A stretch of DNA of 64,000 nt, taken from NCBI RefSeq assembly GCF_013149785.1, contig NZ_JABEZU010000001.1, positions 124,001-188,000 on the forward strand, given 5' to 3'. The stretch is from Isoptericola halotolerans (GTDB lineage Bacteria; Actinomycetota; Actinomycetes; Actinomycetales; Cellulomonadaceae). Each line of letters starts with the position of its first letter. Within the stretch, counting starts at the first letter, position 1. This document shows positions 8,006-16,026 of the stretch, one piece after another. The notes beneath the pieces are model-generated. The model was not told the origin of the DNA. It did not search any database and saw only the letters and a program-made list of their open reading frames with translations. A program made the translations under genes and the position numbers.

Positions 8006-9829
8006 TCAGGGCCGCTCGGCGGCCGGGCCGTCGGTGCCCAGGGCCTCCAGCGCGGCGATGAGCGTCGCGGCGTCGTGGGGTCCGAGGTGCCGGGTGCCGT
8101 CCAGGAAGAACGTCGGTGTCCCGCGGGCGCCGCTGGCCGCGGCACTGACGGCATGGTCCCGGACACGGGCGTGCAGCGCCTCGTCGCCGAGGTCGGCGTC
8201 GAACTGGTCCAGGTCGAGCCCGACCGCGGCGGCGTGCCGGCGCAGGTCCTCGGCCTCGAGCTCGGACTGGTGGGCGAACAACCGGTCGTGCATCTCCCAG
8301 AACCTGCCCTGACGGTCCGCGGCCTCGGCCGCGACGGCGGCCAGGTGCGCGTGCGGGTGGACGTCGTCCAGCGGCAGGTGCCGGACCACGTACCGGATCC
8401 GGTCGCCGAGATGGTCGCGCAGGTCGCGCCACATCCCGGTCGTCCGCGCGCAGAACGGGCACTCGAAGTCGAAGTACTCCACGACGGTGTGCGGGGCGTC
8501 GAGGTTGCCTCGTACGTGGTCGTGACGCGGGTCGACCGGCGGGTCGAGCGCCAGGGGCAGGTCCGCGCTCTCCTCGCCCCAGCGCACCCGCGCCGTGGCG
8601 AAGAGCCCCCAGGACACCACCGAGGCGACGATCAGGGCGAGCAGCACGCCGACGGTGGCGGCCTGGGCGTGCGCGGCGTCGTCGAAGGCCAGGTCGACGA
8701 CGAGCAGCGAGACGGTGAACCCGATGCCCGACAGGGCCGCGCCACCCAGCACGCTGCCGGGCCCCACGCCGTCGGGCAGGGTGCCCAGCCGTAGCCGGAG
8801 CGCCACCCAGGTGCCGACACCGACCCCGACCAGCTTGCCGAGGACCAGCCCGGCGACCACGCCCCACGTGACCGACGAGCCGAGCGCCTCGGCCAGGGCG
8901 CCGCCGCGCAGGTCGATGCCGGCGTTGGCGAGGGCGAAGAGCGGCACGACGACGAGGGTCACGGGGGACCCCAGCGCCTGGTGCAGGCGGTGGTTCACCG
9001 AGATGGAGCGCGAGAGCCCGTGCTGCACGTCGCGGGCCACGCCGGCGCTGGGGGACTGCCAGTAGGCCCGGTAGAGGGACTTGGTGCGCACGACGTCGTC
9101 ACGCCGGGTGAGCGCGGCCGGCACCAGGAGGCCGGCCAGCATCCCGGCGATCGAGGGGTGGATGCCGGCCTGCACGGTCGCACCCCAGAGCGCGACGACG
9201 ATCAGCACGTACGGCGTGCTGCGCCACTCGCGCAGGCGCCCCAGCGCCCACAGCGCACCCAGACAGGTGAGGGCGACGAGCAGCGGCCCGACGCGTACCT
9301 CGTCGGAGTAGACGACGCCGATGATCGTCACCGCGAGGAAGTCGTCCACCACGGACAGGGTGAGGAGGAAGACGCGCAGCTGGTTCGACATCGCCGGGCC
9401 GACCAGGGCGAGCACGCCCAGCAGGAACGCGGTGTCGGTGCCGACGACGACGCCCCACCCCTCGGGCGCCTCCCGGCCGGCGACCGCCAGGTAGACCAGG
9501 GCGGGGACCGCGACGCCGGCGGTGCCGGCGACGAGCGGGACCAGGCGTTGGCTGCGGCGGCGCAGCGAGCCGATCGAGAGCTCTTGGCGCACCTCGAGGC
9601 CGACGACGAAGAAGAACAGCACCATCAGCCCGTCGTTGACCCAGTGGTGCAGGTCCATGTCGAACCTCAGGTCGCCGATGTCGACGGCCACGGGCGTCTC
9701 CCACAGGTCCACGTAGAGGCTCGACAGCGGGGAGTTGGCCCAGACCAGTGCGAGCGCGGTGACGCCCAGGAGCAGCACGGCGGCGCCCGGTTCGGTGCGC
9801 AGCCGTTCGACGAGCGAGGCGCGGGACAT
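8006..9829 (-). CDS. nhaA: Na+/H+ antiporter NhaA fused to a DsbA-like thioredoxin domain
   Basis: A 607-residue fusion. Residues 1 to about 395 are a full NhaA antiporter with about 12 membrane segments, including FFFVVGLEVRQEL, GTDTAFLLGVL and the ion-binding Asp pair in LSVVDDFLAV. Residues about 425-607 are a DsbA-type thioredoxin fold with the redox motif C-P-F-C (near residue 456) and the cis-Pro loop GTPTFF. ATG 9829 is chosen because CGGAGG precedes it by 8 bases; an upstream GTG at 9862 has no ribosome site. The NhaA part exchanges Na+ for H+. The DsbA part should face one side of the membrane and may form or reduce disulfides. The link between the two activities is unknown. Confidence 0.93.
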   Translation of the reverse strand: MSRASLVERLRTEPGAAVLLLGVTALALVWANSPLSSLYVDLWETPVAVDIGDLRFDMDLHHWVNDGLMVLFFFVVGLEVRQELSIGSLRRRSQRLVPLVAGTAGVAVPALVYLAVAGREAPEGWGVVVGTDTAFLLGVLALVGPAMSNQLRVFLLTLSVVDDFLAVTIIGVVYSDEVRVGPLLVALTCLGALWALGRLREWRSTPYVLIVVALWGATVQAGIHPSIAGMLAGLLVPAALTRRDDVVRTKSLYRAYWQSPSAGVARDVQHGLSRSISVNHRLHQALGSPVTLVVVPLFALANAGIDLRGGALAEALGSSVTWGVVAGLVLGKLVGVGVGTWVALRLRLGTLPDGVGPGSVLGGAALSGIGFTVSLLVVDLAFDDAAHAQAATVGVLLALIVASVVSWGLFATARVRWGEESADLPLALDPPVDPRHDHVRGNLDAPHTVVEYFDFECPFCARTTGMWRDLRDHLGDRIRYVVRHLPLDDVHPHAHLAAVAAEAADRQGRFWEMHDRLFAHQSELEAEDLRRHAAAVGLDLDQFDADLGDEALHARVRDHAVSAAASGARGTPTFFLDGTRHLGPHDAATLIAALEALGTDGPAAERP

Positions 9830-9886
9830 GTCCAGGACCTCCGGTGGTGGGCAGGGCACCACTGTCCGCGTTCGAGGGCGCGGCGT

Positions 9887-10561
9887 CTACCCGGCGTCGT
9901 CGAACCACGGCGCGTTGACCCAGGCCTCGCCGCCGGCGGGTACCGCGCTCGCGTCGCCGGACGCCAGCCGGCGGCAGCGGGCCATCAGGTCGTCGAAGGT
10001 TCTCTCGTCCCCGGACGCGCCACCGCCCCCGGGGTGCCAGTACGCGAACGAGCCGAGGCCCCGGAGCATCACGTACGGTCCGCGGAGCAGCTCCGTCAGG
10101 GTGTCGTCGAGGGCGGTGAGGAGCTCCTCGGACCCGAGGTCGCAGGCGTCGCAGCCACAGTCGGGCAGGAGCGCGACCTCCAGCTCCGGGCGCAGCAGGC
10201 TGACCTGCAGGACTGGTACCAGGCCGCGCTCCCCGAAACGCCCGCCGTCCCCTTCGAGCAGGAGCACGGGCAGCGTGCCGGGGCGGTCGCAGGTGAGCCG
10301 CACCCCTCGGTCGAAGCGCCCGACCAGTCCAGGTCCGACGAGGTCCGCGTCCCAGAGCCGTTCCACCGTGATGCCGGGCAGCTCGCCCAGCACGTCGGCC
10401 CATGCGAGACCCCGGCTGTGGACGATGCCGTAGCGGTCGGGGTCGCTCACCCGCGAGTACTCCTCCTCACGGGCCTCCTCGCCGTCCGGGCGCGGCGAGG
10501 GCCATGAGGGGAGCCCGAGCGGGTCGTAGCGCTCGGTCACGCGCCGCACCAGATCGTCCAT
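9887..10561 (-). CDS. DUF6226-like hypothetical protein
   Basis: A 224-residue soluble protein starting MDDLVRRVTERYDPLGLPSWP, with a cysteine-rich CGCDACDLGSEELLTALDD segment and a C-terminal AWVNAPWFDDAG. It resembles actinobacterial DUF6226 proteins, of unknown function. The CxCxxC cluster could bind metal. The ATG at 10561 lies 6 bases after a TATCCT box, with no ribosome site, suggesting a leaderless message. Confidence 0.6.
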   Translation of the reverse strand: MDDLVRRVTERYDPLGLPSWPSPRPDGEEAREEEYSRVSDPDRYGIVHSRGLAWADVLGELPGITVERLWDADLVGPGLVGRFDRGVRLTCDRPGTLPVLLLEGDGGRFGERGLVPVLQVSLLRPELEVALLPDCGCDACDLGSEELLTALDDTLTELLRGPYVMLRGLGSFAYWHPGGGGASGDERTFDDLMARCRRLASGDASAVPAGGEAWVNAPWFDDAG

Positions 10562-10662
10562 GCCGTGAGGATAGGGCGGTCGCCTCGCCGTGCGCCGAGC
10601 CGGGTCCGGGCCTACATTCGTCGGGACATCAGCACGATAAGGGACGACGAGGGAGAAATGTC

Positions 10663-10926
10663 ATGACCATCAGCGGCATCATCACCGCGATCGTCATCGG
10701 AGCGATCATCGGCGCCCTGGGGCGGCTGGTCCTCAAGGGCAAGCAGAACATCTCGATCATCGCCACGATCCTGGTCGGTATCGTGGCGGCGCTCATCGGC
10801 ACCTGGTTGGCGAGCCTGCTCGGCGTCGCGGACACCGGCGGGATCGACTGGATCGAGCTGGCTCTGCAGATCGGGCTCGCCGCGGTCGGGGTCTCGATCG
10901 TGGCCGGGAGCTCGCGCCGTCGCTGA
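10663..10926 (+). CDS. GlsB/YeaQ/YmgE family stress-response membrane protein
   Basis: An 87-residue, very hydrophobic protein with three membrane segments and the glycine-rich family pattern IIGALGRLVLKGKQNISIIATILVGIVAA, ending in a positively charged SSRRR tail. Family members are general stress-induced inner-membrane proteins of unclear mechanism. GGGAG at 10651 precedes the ATG by 7 bases. It is a single-gene unit between two minus-strand genes. Confidence 0.88.
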   Translation: MTISGIITAIVIGAIIGALGRLVLKGKQNISIIATILVGIVAALIGTWLASLLGVADTGGIDWIELALQIGLAAVGVSIVAGSSRRR

Positions 10927-11050
10927 CCCGCCCGCTGCTCTCGCGCAGCGTCGTGCGGAGCGCTAGCGTCAACGCCACACGGCGCGTACGGCGAGCTCGC
11001 AAGGGGGCGGACCGGAAGGACTGGTGGCGCTCGTGCTCGGCCTCGCCCGC

Positions 11051-11896
11051 TCAGGCGTCGAGCATCGCGGCGAGCACCTGGACGACGCCGTGCTCGGCGT
11101 TGCTCGGGGCGGTGTACCGGGCGCGCGCGAGCACATCGGGGTGCGCCCCGGCCATGGCGTAGGACCAGTCCGCGGCGTCGAGCATCTCGACGTCGTTGAG
11201 GTAGTCGCCGAACACCATCGTCTGCGCGGGGGTGATGCTGAGCTCGGCCTGGAGCCGGCGCAGCCCGCGCCCCTTGTCGACGCCCAGGGGCATCACGTCG
11301 ATCCAGTGCGGGCTGGACACCACGACCTGGTGGGCGGGGCGCAGGTGCACGAGCGCCGGCAGGGTGCCGGTGGCGGAGTCGAGGTCGTCGTAGACGGCGA
11401 CCTTGAGCACCTCGTCGTCGACGGCGAGCAGGTCGCCCACGACCTCGAGGCGCCGGTAGTAGGTGCGGATGTGGTCGACGAAGTCCTGGTCGCCGCGCTC
11501 GACGTACGCGCCGCGCTTGCCGGCCAGCACGGCACCACCGTTGCGGCGGCTGCCCAGCCCGCGCACGGCGTGCACGGCGGAGGCGACGGCGTCGTCCGGG
11601 AGCGTCTCGGAGGAGATCTCGACGCCGCCACGGGTGACGAGGGTGCCGTTCTCGGCGATGATCACGAGCTCGTCGTGCCCTGGGGTCGTGTCGGACGGGA
11701 AGGACGCCGCGATGGTGGCGTGCTGGCGTCCCGAGGCCGGGACGAACGCGATGCCGGCGTCGTGCATCCGTGCGAGCAGGGGCCACAGGCCGTCGGGCAC
11801 CTCGCCGGCGGGGTCCAGCAGGGTGCCGTCCATGTCGGTCACGACGAGTCGGATCTCGCTCGGGCGGGGGAGGGGGAGGTCACGCATGCGTCCCAT
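11051..11896 (-). CDS. HAD-IIB (Cof-type) phosphatase
   Basis: A 281-residue hydrolase. HAD motif I is DMDGTLLD near the start, motif II appears as VPASGRQ, and the C-terminal GDYLNDVEMLDAA is motif IV. Family members dephosphorylate sugar phosphates, pyridoxal phosphate or flavins in the cytosol; the substrate is not evident. ATG 11896 has a GGCGGA-like site 6 bases upstream; ATG 11887 is an alternative. It is divergent from the GH127 gene. Confidence 0.85.
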   Translation of the reverse strand: MGRMRDLPLPRPSEIRLVVTDMDGTLLDPAGEVPDGLWPLLARMHDAGIAFVPASGRQHATIAASFPSDTTPGHDELVIIAENGTLVTRGGVEISSETLPDDAVASAVHAVRGLGSRRNGGAVLAGKRGAYVERGDQDFVDHIRTYYRRLEVVGDLLAVDDEVLKVAVYDDLDSATGTLPALVHLRPAHQVVVSSPHWIDVMPLGVDKGRGLRRLQAELSITPAQTMVFGDYLNDVEMLDAADWSYAMAGAHPDVLARARYTAPSNAEHGVVQVLAAMLDA

Positions 11897-11935
11897 GATC
11901 GTTCCGCCACCGGGACGCGTGCACGACCGTCCGTG

Positions 11936-11949
11936 TGTGATCGCTAACA
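11936..11949 (+). promoter_or_regulatory. LacI-type operator upstream of GH127
   Basis: TGTGATCGCTAACA is an imperfect 14-bp palindrome 42 bases upstream of the GH127 start. It matches 12 of 14 bases of the perfect palindrome TGTGAGCGCTCACA upstream of the arabinanase gene at 15872, so one LacI-family protein probably controls both. Confidence 0.55.
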
Positions 11950-11991
11950 TCGGAGGGCCCGGGATCCCGACCTCCGGGCAGAGGAGCCCTC

Positions 11992-14394
11992 ATGACCGCC
12001 GTCCTGCGGACCCCCGAGCTCGCCGACGTCCGGCTCGACGACCCGCGTCTGGTCGCCGCCACCGATCGTGGTCGCGGCTACCTGCTCAGCCTGAGCGCCG
12101 AGCGGTTCCTGCACGAGTTCTACCGCGTCGCCGGCCTCGAACCGACCACGCCCGAGGGCTACGGCGGCTGGGAGCGCAGCGACGCGGTGAACTTCCGCGG
12201 GCACACCCTGGGGCACTACCTGTCGGCGCTCGCGGCCTCCTGGGCGTCGTGCACCGACGAGACCTCGGCCGCGGCGCTGCGGGCCGAGGTCCGGGCCGGG
12301 GTGGTCGGCCTCGAGCGCTGCCAGGAGGCCTACGCCGCCGAGCACCCCCGCTCGGCGGGCTACGTCTCGGCCTTCCGTGAGTCGGTCCTGGACCAGGTCC
12401 AGGGCACCGGGGACTCCGACGAGAACGTCCTGGTGCCCTGGTACGACCTGCACAAGGTGCTCGCCGGGCTGCTGGACGTCCACGCGTACCTCGGGGGGCG
12501 GCTCGGGACCCGCGCGCTCGGCGTCGCGGTCCGCTTCGGCCGGGCCGTGCACCGTCGGGTCGCGGCACTGGCCAGCACCGAGGTGCTCCTCCGCACCGAG
12601 TACGGCGGCATGAACGAGGCGCTCTACCGGCTCCTCGCCGTGACGGGGGACCCCCGGTTCCGCGAGGCTGCCGAGGCCTTCGACGAGGTGGAGCTCTTCC
12701 GGGAGCTGGCGGCCGGCCGCGACGTGCTGCCGGGCCGGCACGCCAACACCACCATCCCCAAGCTGCTCGGGGCTCTCGCCCGCTACCGGGTGCTCACCGA
12801 GCGACCTGAGACGCAGGTGGGCCTGACCGCCGAGCAGCGGGCCGACCTCGGCACGTACCGGCGGGCCGCCGAGCAGTTCTTCGACATCGTCCTGCGCGAC
12901 CACACGTACGTGACCGGGGCGAACAGCCAGGCCGAGCACTTCCACGCACCGGGCACGCTGTCCGAGCGGGCGGCCCGTCAGGGCGTGCGGGGCAACGCGG
13001 AGACTGCCGAGACCTGCAACACGTACAACATGCGACGTCTCGCCCGCGGGCTGTACGAGCTGAGCGGAGACTACCGCTACGCCGACTACGACGAGCTCGC
13101 CCTGCGCAGCCACGTGCTCGCCTCTCAGCACCCCGAGCGGGGGACCACCACCTACTTCAACGCGATGGCGCCGGGTTACCACAAGGTGGTCCACACCCCC
13201 GACACAGAGTTCTGGTGCTGCACGGGCACCGGCATGGAGAGCTTCGCGAGCCTCGGCCGCACCCTGTACGCGGTCCACGACGGCGCCCCCGTCGTGACCG
13301 TCGACGGGTTCCACGCCTCGGCGCTCACCCACGACGGGCTCCGCATCGTCCAGGAGGGCGACGTGCCGGCGTCGGACACGGTGACGCTGCGGGGCGAGGC
13401 GGTCGACCCTGCCGCGCCGCCGGAGCCGGTCACGCTGCGGCTGCGCCTGCCCGGGTGGGCCGGCGAGCCGTCCCTCGAGGTGGACGGCCGGCCGGTGGCG
13501 ATCGAGCGCGACGGCGGGCACGCCGTCGTCCCCGGGTTCACGGAGGGTTCCATCCTGCGCTACCGCCTGCCCGCCCGGGTGACGGCGCACCCGACGCCGG
13601 ACGACCCGGGCTTCGTCGCCTTCCGCCACGGCCCCGAGGCGCTCTCGGCCGGTCTGGGGCCGGCCGACACGGACGCCGGCGAACCGACCGGCATCCTGGT
13701 GCGCATCTCCGACCACGACCCGGCCGCCCAGGGGGTCGTGACGACGCCGGCCGGCACCCCGGTCGACGAGTTCCTGGCGACAGACCCCTGGGAACGGCTG
13801 CCCGACGCCGACGACGGCTCGGCCCGCTTCGCGCTGCGGGGCACGCTCGACGCCGACCACCTGGAGTGGGCGCCGCACCGCCTGCGGTGGGACGAGCGGT
13901 ACGCGATCTACGTGCACGTCGAGGAGGCCGGTTCGCCGCAGGCCCTCGCCCGTGCCGAGCGGGCCGAGGCCGAGCAGGCCCGCGCGGCCGCCACCGTGGA
14001 CGAGCTGACGACGTTCGACGGCAACAACTTCGAGAACGCGAAGAACGTGCGCACGGAGCGCTCGGACGTGCGCACCCACGCCGGTCGCACCGGACGGGGA
14101 GCGGCGCAGGGTGGCTGGTTCTCGGTGGACCTGGCCGTCGAGCCGGCCGGCACCGACCTGGTGGTCACCCACCACCGGGACGACGCCGGTCGTCGGGCCG
14201 AGGTGTCGGTGACGGGCGCCGGTCAGGACCTGGTCACCGTGCTGGAGGTCGCCGGCGACGGCGCGGACGTCGACGGGTTCGTCGAGAGAATCGTGCCGCT
14301 CCCCGCGGGCGAGGGCACGGTCACCGTGCGCTTCGCCGCGCCGGACGGCCCGCTCCCGGTCGTCTACGGGGTGCGGACCGTCCGGCGCGGCTGA
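11992..14394 (+). CDS. GH127 beta-L-arabinofuranosidase
   Basis: An 800-residue glycoside hydrolase of the GH127 (DUF1680) family, which removes terminal beta-L-arabinofuranose with a zinc-bound cysteine nucleophile. Candidate active-site residues are Glu340 and Cys342 (ETCNTYNM) and the Cys409-Cys410 pair (WCCTGTGMESF), in the order and spacing known for Bifidobacterium HypBA1. An (alpha/alpha)6 barrel fills about residues 1-530, followed by beta domains including a DUF4986-like stretch. There is no signal peptide, so it acts in the cytosol on imported oligosaccharides. GAGGAG precedes the ATG by 6 bases. It is tail-to-tail with the secreted arabinanase. Confidence 0.9.
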   Translation: MTAVLRTPELADVRLDDPRLVAATDRGRGYLLSLSAERFLHEFYRVAGLEPTTPEGYGGWERSDAVNFRGHTLGHYLSALAASWASCTDETSAAALRAEVRAGVVGLERCQEAYAAEHPRSAGYVSAFRESVLDQVQGTGDSDENVLVPWYDLHKVLAGLLDVHAYLGGRLGTRALGVAVRFGRAVHRRVAALASTEVLLRTEYGGMNEALYRLLAVTGDPRFREAAEAFDEVELFRELAAGRDVLPGRHANTTIPKLLGALARYRVLTERPETQVGLTAEQRADLGTYRRAAEQFFDIVLRDHTYVTGANSQAEHFHAPGTLSERAARQGVRGNAETAETCNTYNMRRLARGLYELSGDYRYADYDELALRSHVLASQHPERGTTTYFNAMAPGYHKVVHTPDTEFWCCTGTGMESFASLGRTLYAVHDGAPVVTVDGFHASALTHDGLRIVQEGDVPASDTVTLRGEAVDPAAPPEPVTLRLRLPGWAGEPSLEVDGRPVAIERDGGHAVVPGFTEGSILRYRLPARVTAHPTPDDPGFVAFRHGPEALSAGLGPADTDAGEPTGILVRISDHDPAAQGVVTTPAGTPVDEFLATDPWERLPDADDGSARFALRGTLDADHLEWAPHRLRWDERYAIYVHVEEAGSPQALARAERAEAEQARAAATVDELTTFDGNNFENAKNVRTERSDVRTHAGRTGRGAAQGGWFSVDLAVEPAGTDLVVTHHRDDAGRRAEVSVTGAGQDLVTVLEVAGDGADVDGFVERIVPLPAGEGTVTVRFAAPDGPLPVVYGVRTVRRG

Positions 14395-14399
14395 CGGCC

Positions 14400-15845
14400 T
14401 CAGTACACGTACGGCCAGCCGTCACCGTCGTAGCCGAGCAGGTTGATGCCCAGCAGCGAGGCACCCGAGCCCGTGTAGTAGTGGTACATCAGCACGTCGG
14501 CGTCGGTGTCGCTGAAGACGGTCTGGTGTCCCGGCCCGTGGATCGAGCCGTGGCTGCCCAGGATCTGGGTGCCGCCGCCGTCCATGAGAGGCACCCCGGC
14601 CCGGTCGACGTACGGTCCGGTGACCGACGTCGAGCGTCCCACCATGATCCGGTAGGTGCTGTCGGCCCCCTGGCAGCAGGAGTCGAACGACGTGTACAGG
14701 TAGTAGTACCCGTTGGCCCGGTGGATCGTCGGCGCCTCGATCGCCCCGCCGCCGCGACTGGCCAGGGAGTGGAAGGCGGTGCCCGACCGCAGTCCGGTGC
14801 TCGGGTCGAGGCGGATCATCTTGATGCCCGACCAGAAGGAACCGAAGCTCATCCACCAGGCGCCGTTCTCGTCGACCACGAGGGCCGGGTCGATGGCGTT
14901 GAAGTCGTTCGTCGGGAAGGACTCGACGACCAGGCCGCGGTGGGTCCAGGAGCCGGAGGCGCCGGTGGGGCTGGTCGCCAGGAAGATGGCCGACCGGTTC
15001 GAGCCGAACGTCGAGGCCGAGTACCAGAGGTAGTACTGGCCGTTCGCGTGGTGGATCTCCGGGGCCCACAGGTGGGTGCTGCCGTCCGTGTACGGGTCGG
15101 CCCACGGGGTGCCGCCGGGGAACGCCGAGCCGGCGTCGGTCCAGTGGGTGCGGTCGGCGGACGTCTTGAGGGGCACGCCCGGACCGGTGCTGGCGACGAG
15201 GTATCCGCCGCCTGGTCGTTGGACGACCTCGGGGTCGTGCAGGCCGGTGTTCCCGGTGACGGGACCCGGTCCCGGGTAGCTCGCGGGGGTCCCTGCCTCG
15301 ACGGGGGTGAGCCGCCACTGCTGGTTCGCCCCGCCGGTGTCGCTGAACTGCGAGACGCGGGCGCCGTCGGCGGTCGACCACTCCCACACCTCCAGCGCCT
15401 TGCCGCTGTGGCGGTTGATCAGCCGGACCGCCCCGCCCGGGGAGTCGGCGAGGCGGAACTGCTGGTTCGCGGCCCCGGTGTCGCGCCACTGCACGCCGTC
15501 GGCGCCGTCGGCGGTGGAGCGTCCGGAGACGTCCACGACCTTGCCGCTGTGCCGGGACTGGAGCCGGTACCAGCCGTCCCCGGAGTCGAGGAAGCGCCAC
15601 TGCTGCCAGGCGCCGTCGTTGCGGGACCACTGGCCGATCCGGGCGCCGTCGGCGGTCGAGGTCTCGTAGACGTCCATGGCCTTGCCGCTGTGCACGTTGG
15701 TCAGGACGTACCAGGTGCCGGTGTCGACGGTGGCGGCGCGCGCCGGCGCCGCGAGCGACTGGGCGAGGACGAGCGCTGCGGCGACCAGGAGGGTCAGCAG
15801 GGCGCGGGGGCGGATGTCGGGGATGGTGCTCGATCGTGCTGTCAC
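14400..15845 (-). CDS. Secreted RICIN-GH43 endo-arabinanase
   Basis: A 481-residue exported enzyme. GTG 15845 is chosen because GGAGGAG (15850-15856) lies just upstream. A signal peptide (about residues 1-43, ending APARA) is followed by a beta-trefoil RICIN/CBM13 module (about 45-165, with repeated VxxSGKxxDV and QQWR units) and a GH43 five-bladed propeller (about 185-481). The catalytic acids are visible in HDPEVV, NAIDPALV and AIEAPTI. It resembles arabinan endo-1,5-alpha-L-arabinosidases, which cut arabinan outside the cell. With GH127 it forms an arabinan pair. A perfect LacI-type operator lies 27 bases upstream. Confidence 0.9.
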   Translation of the reverse strand: MTARSSTIPDIRPRALLTLLVAAALVLAQSLAAPARAATVDTGTWYVLTNVHSGKAMDVYETSTADGARIGQWSRNDGAWQQWRFLDSGDGWYRLQSRHSGKVVDVSGRSTADGADGVQWRDTGAANQQFRLADSPGGAVRLINRHSGKALEVWEWSTADGARVSQFSDTGGANQQWRLTPVEAGTPASYPGPGPVTGNTGLHDPEVVQRPGGGYLVASTGPGVPLKTSADRTHWTDAGSAFPGGTPWADPYTDGSTHLWAPEIHHANGQYYLWYSASTFGSNRSAIFLATSPTGASGSWTHRGLVVESFPTNDFNAIDPALVVDENGAWWMSFGSFWSGIKMIRLDPSTGLRSGTAFHSLASRGGGAIEAPTIHRANGYYYLYTSFDSCCQGADSTYRIMVGRSTSVTGPYVDRAGVPLMDGGGTQILGSHGSIHGPGHQTVFSDTDADVLMYHYYTGSGASLLGINLLGYDGDGWPYVY

Positions 15846-15871
15846 GGGACTCCTCCACGTTGAGGGTGCGT

Positions 15872-15885
15872 TGTGAGCGCTCACA
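15872..15885 (-). promoter_or_regulatory. LacI-family operator of the arabinanase gene
   Basis: TGTGAGCGCTCACA is a perfect 14-bp palindrome with the central CG typical of LacI-family sites. It lies just before the arabinanase ribosome site, in position to block initiation. A near copy precedes GH127 at 11936. Confidence 0.75.
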
Positions 15886-15952
15886 TGAGCTCGACCGAGT
15901 ATTCCATCGTTGTAGATGGGGTGGCAAGTACCCCGGGGCAACATCCCAGAAC

Positions 15953-16014
15953 GCCGAACATCCAGGTCAGGCCCGACATGGGGTGCCATGCCGGGCCGGA
16001 CCTGGATGTTCGGC
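15953..16014 (-). terminator. Long hairpin terminator after RNase J
   Basis: A 16-bp perfect outer stem (arm GCCGAACATCCAGGTC, 15953-15968, pairing with 15999-16014) is extended by a 6-bp inner stem (GGCCCG/CGGGCC) and an apical CATGG/CCATG stem. It begins 13 bases after the RNase J stop. The ends GCCGAACA/TGTTCGGC recur in the hairpin at 36098-36157. Confidence 0.78.
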
Positions 16015-16026
16015 CGACGCGGAGGG

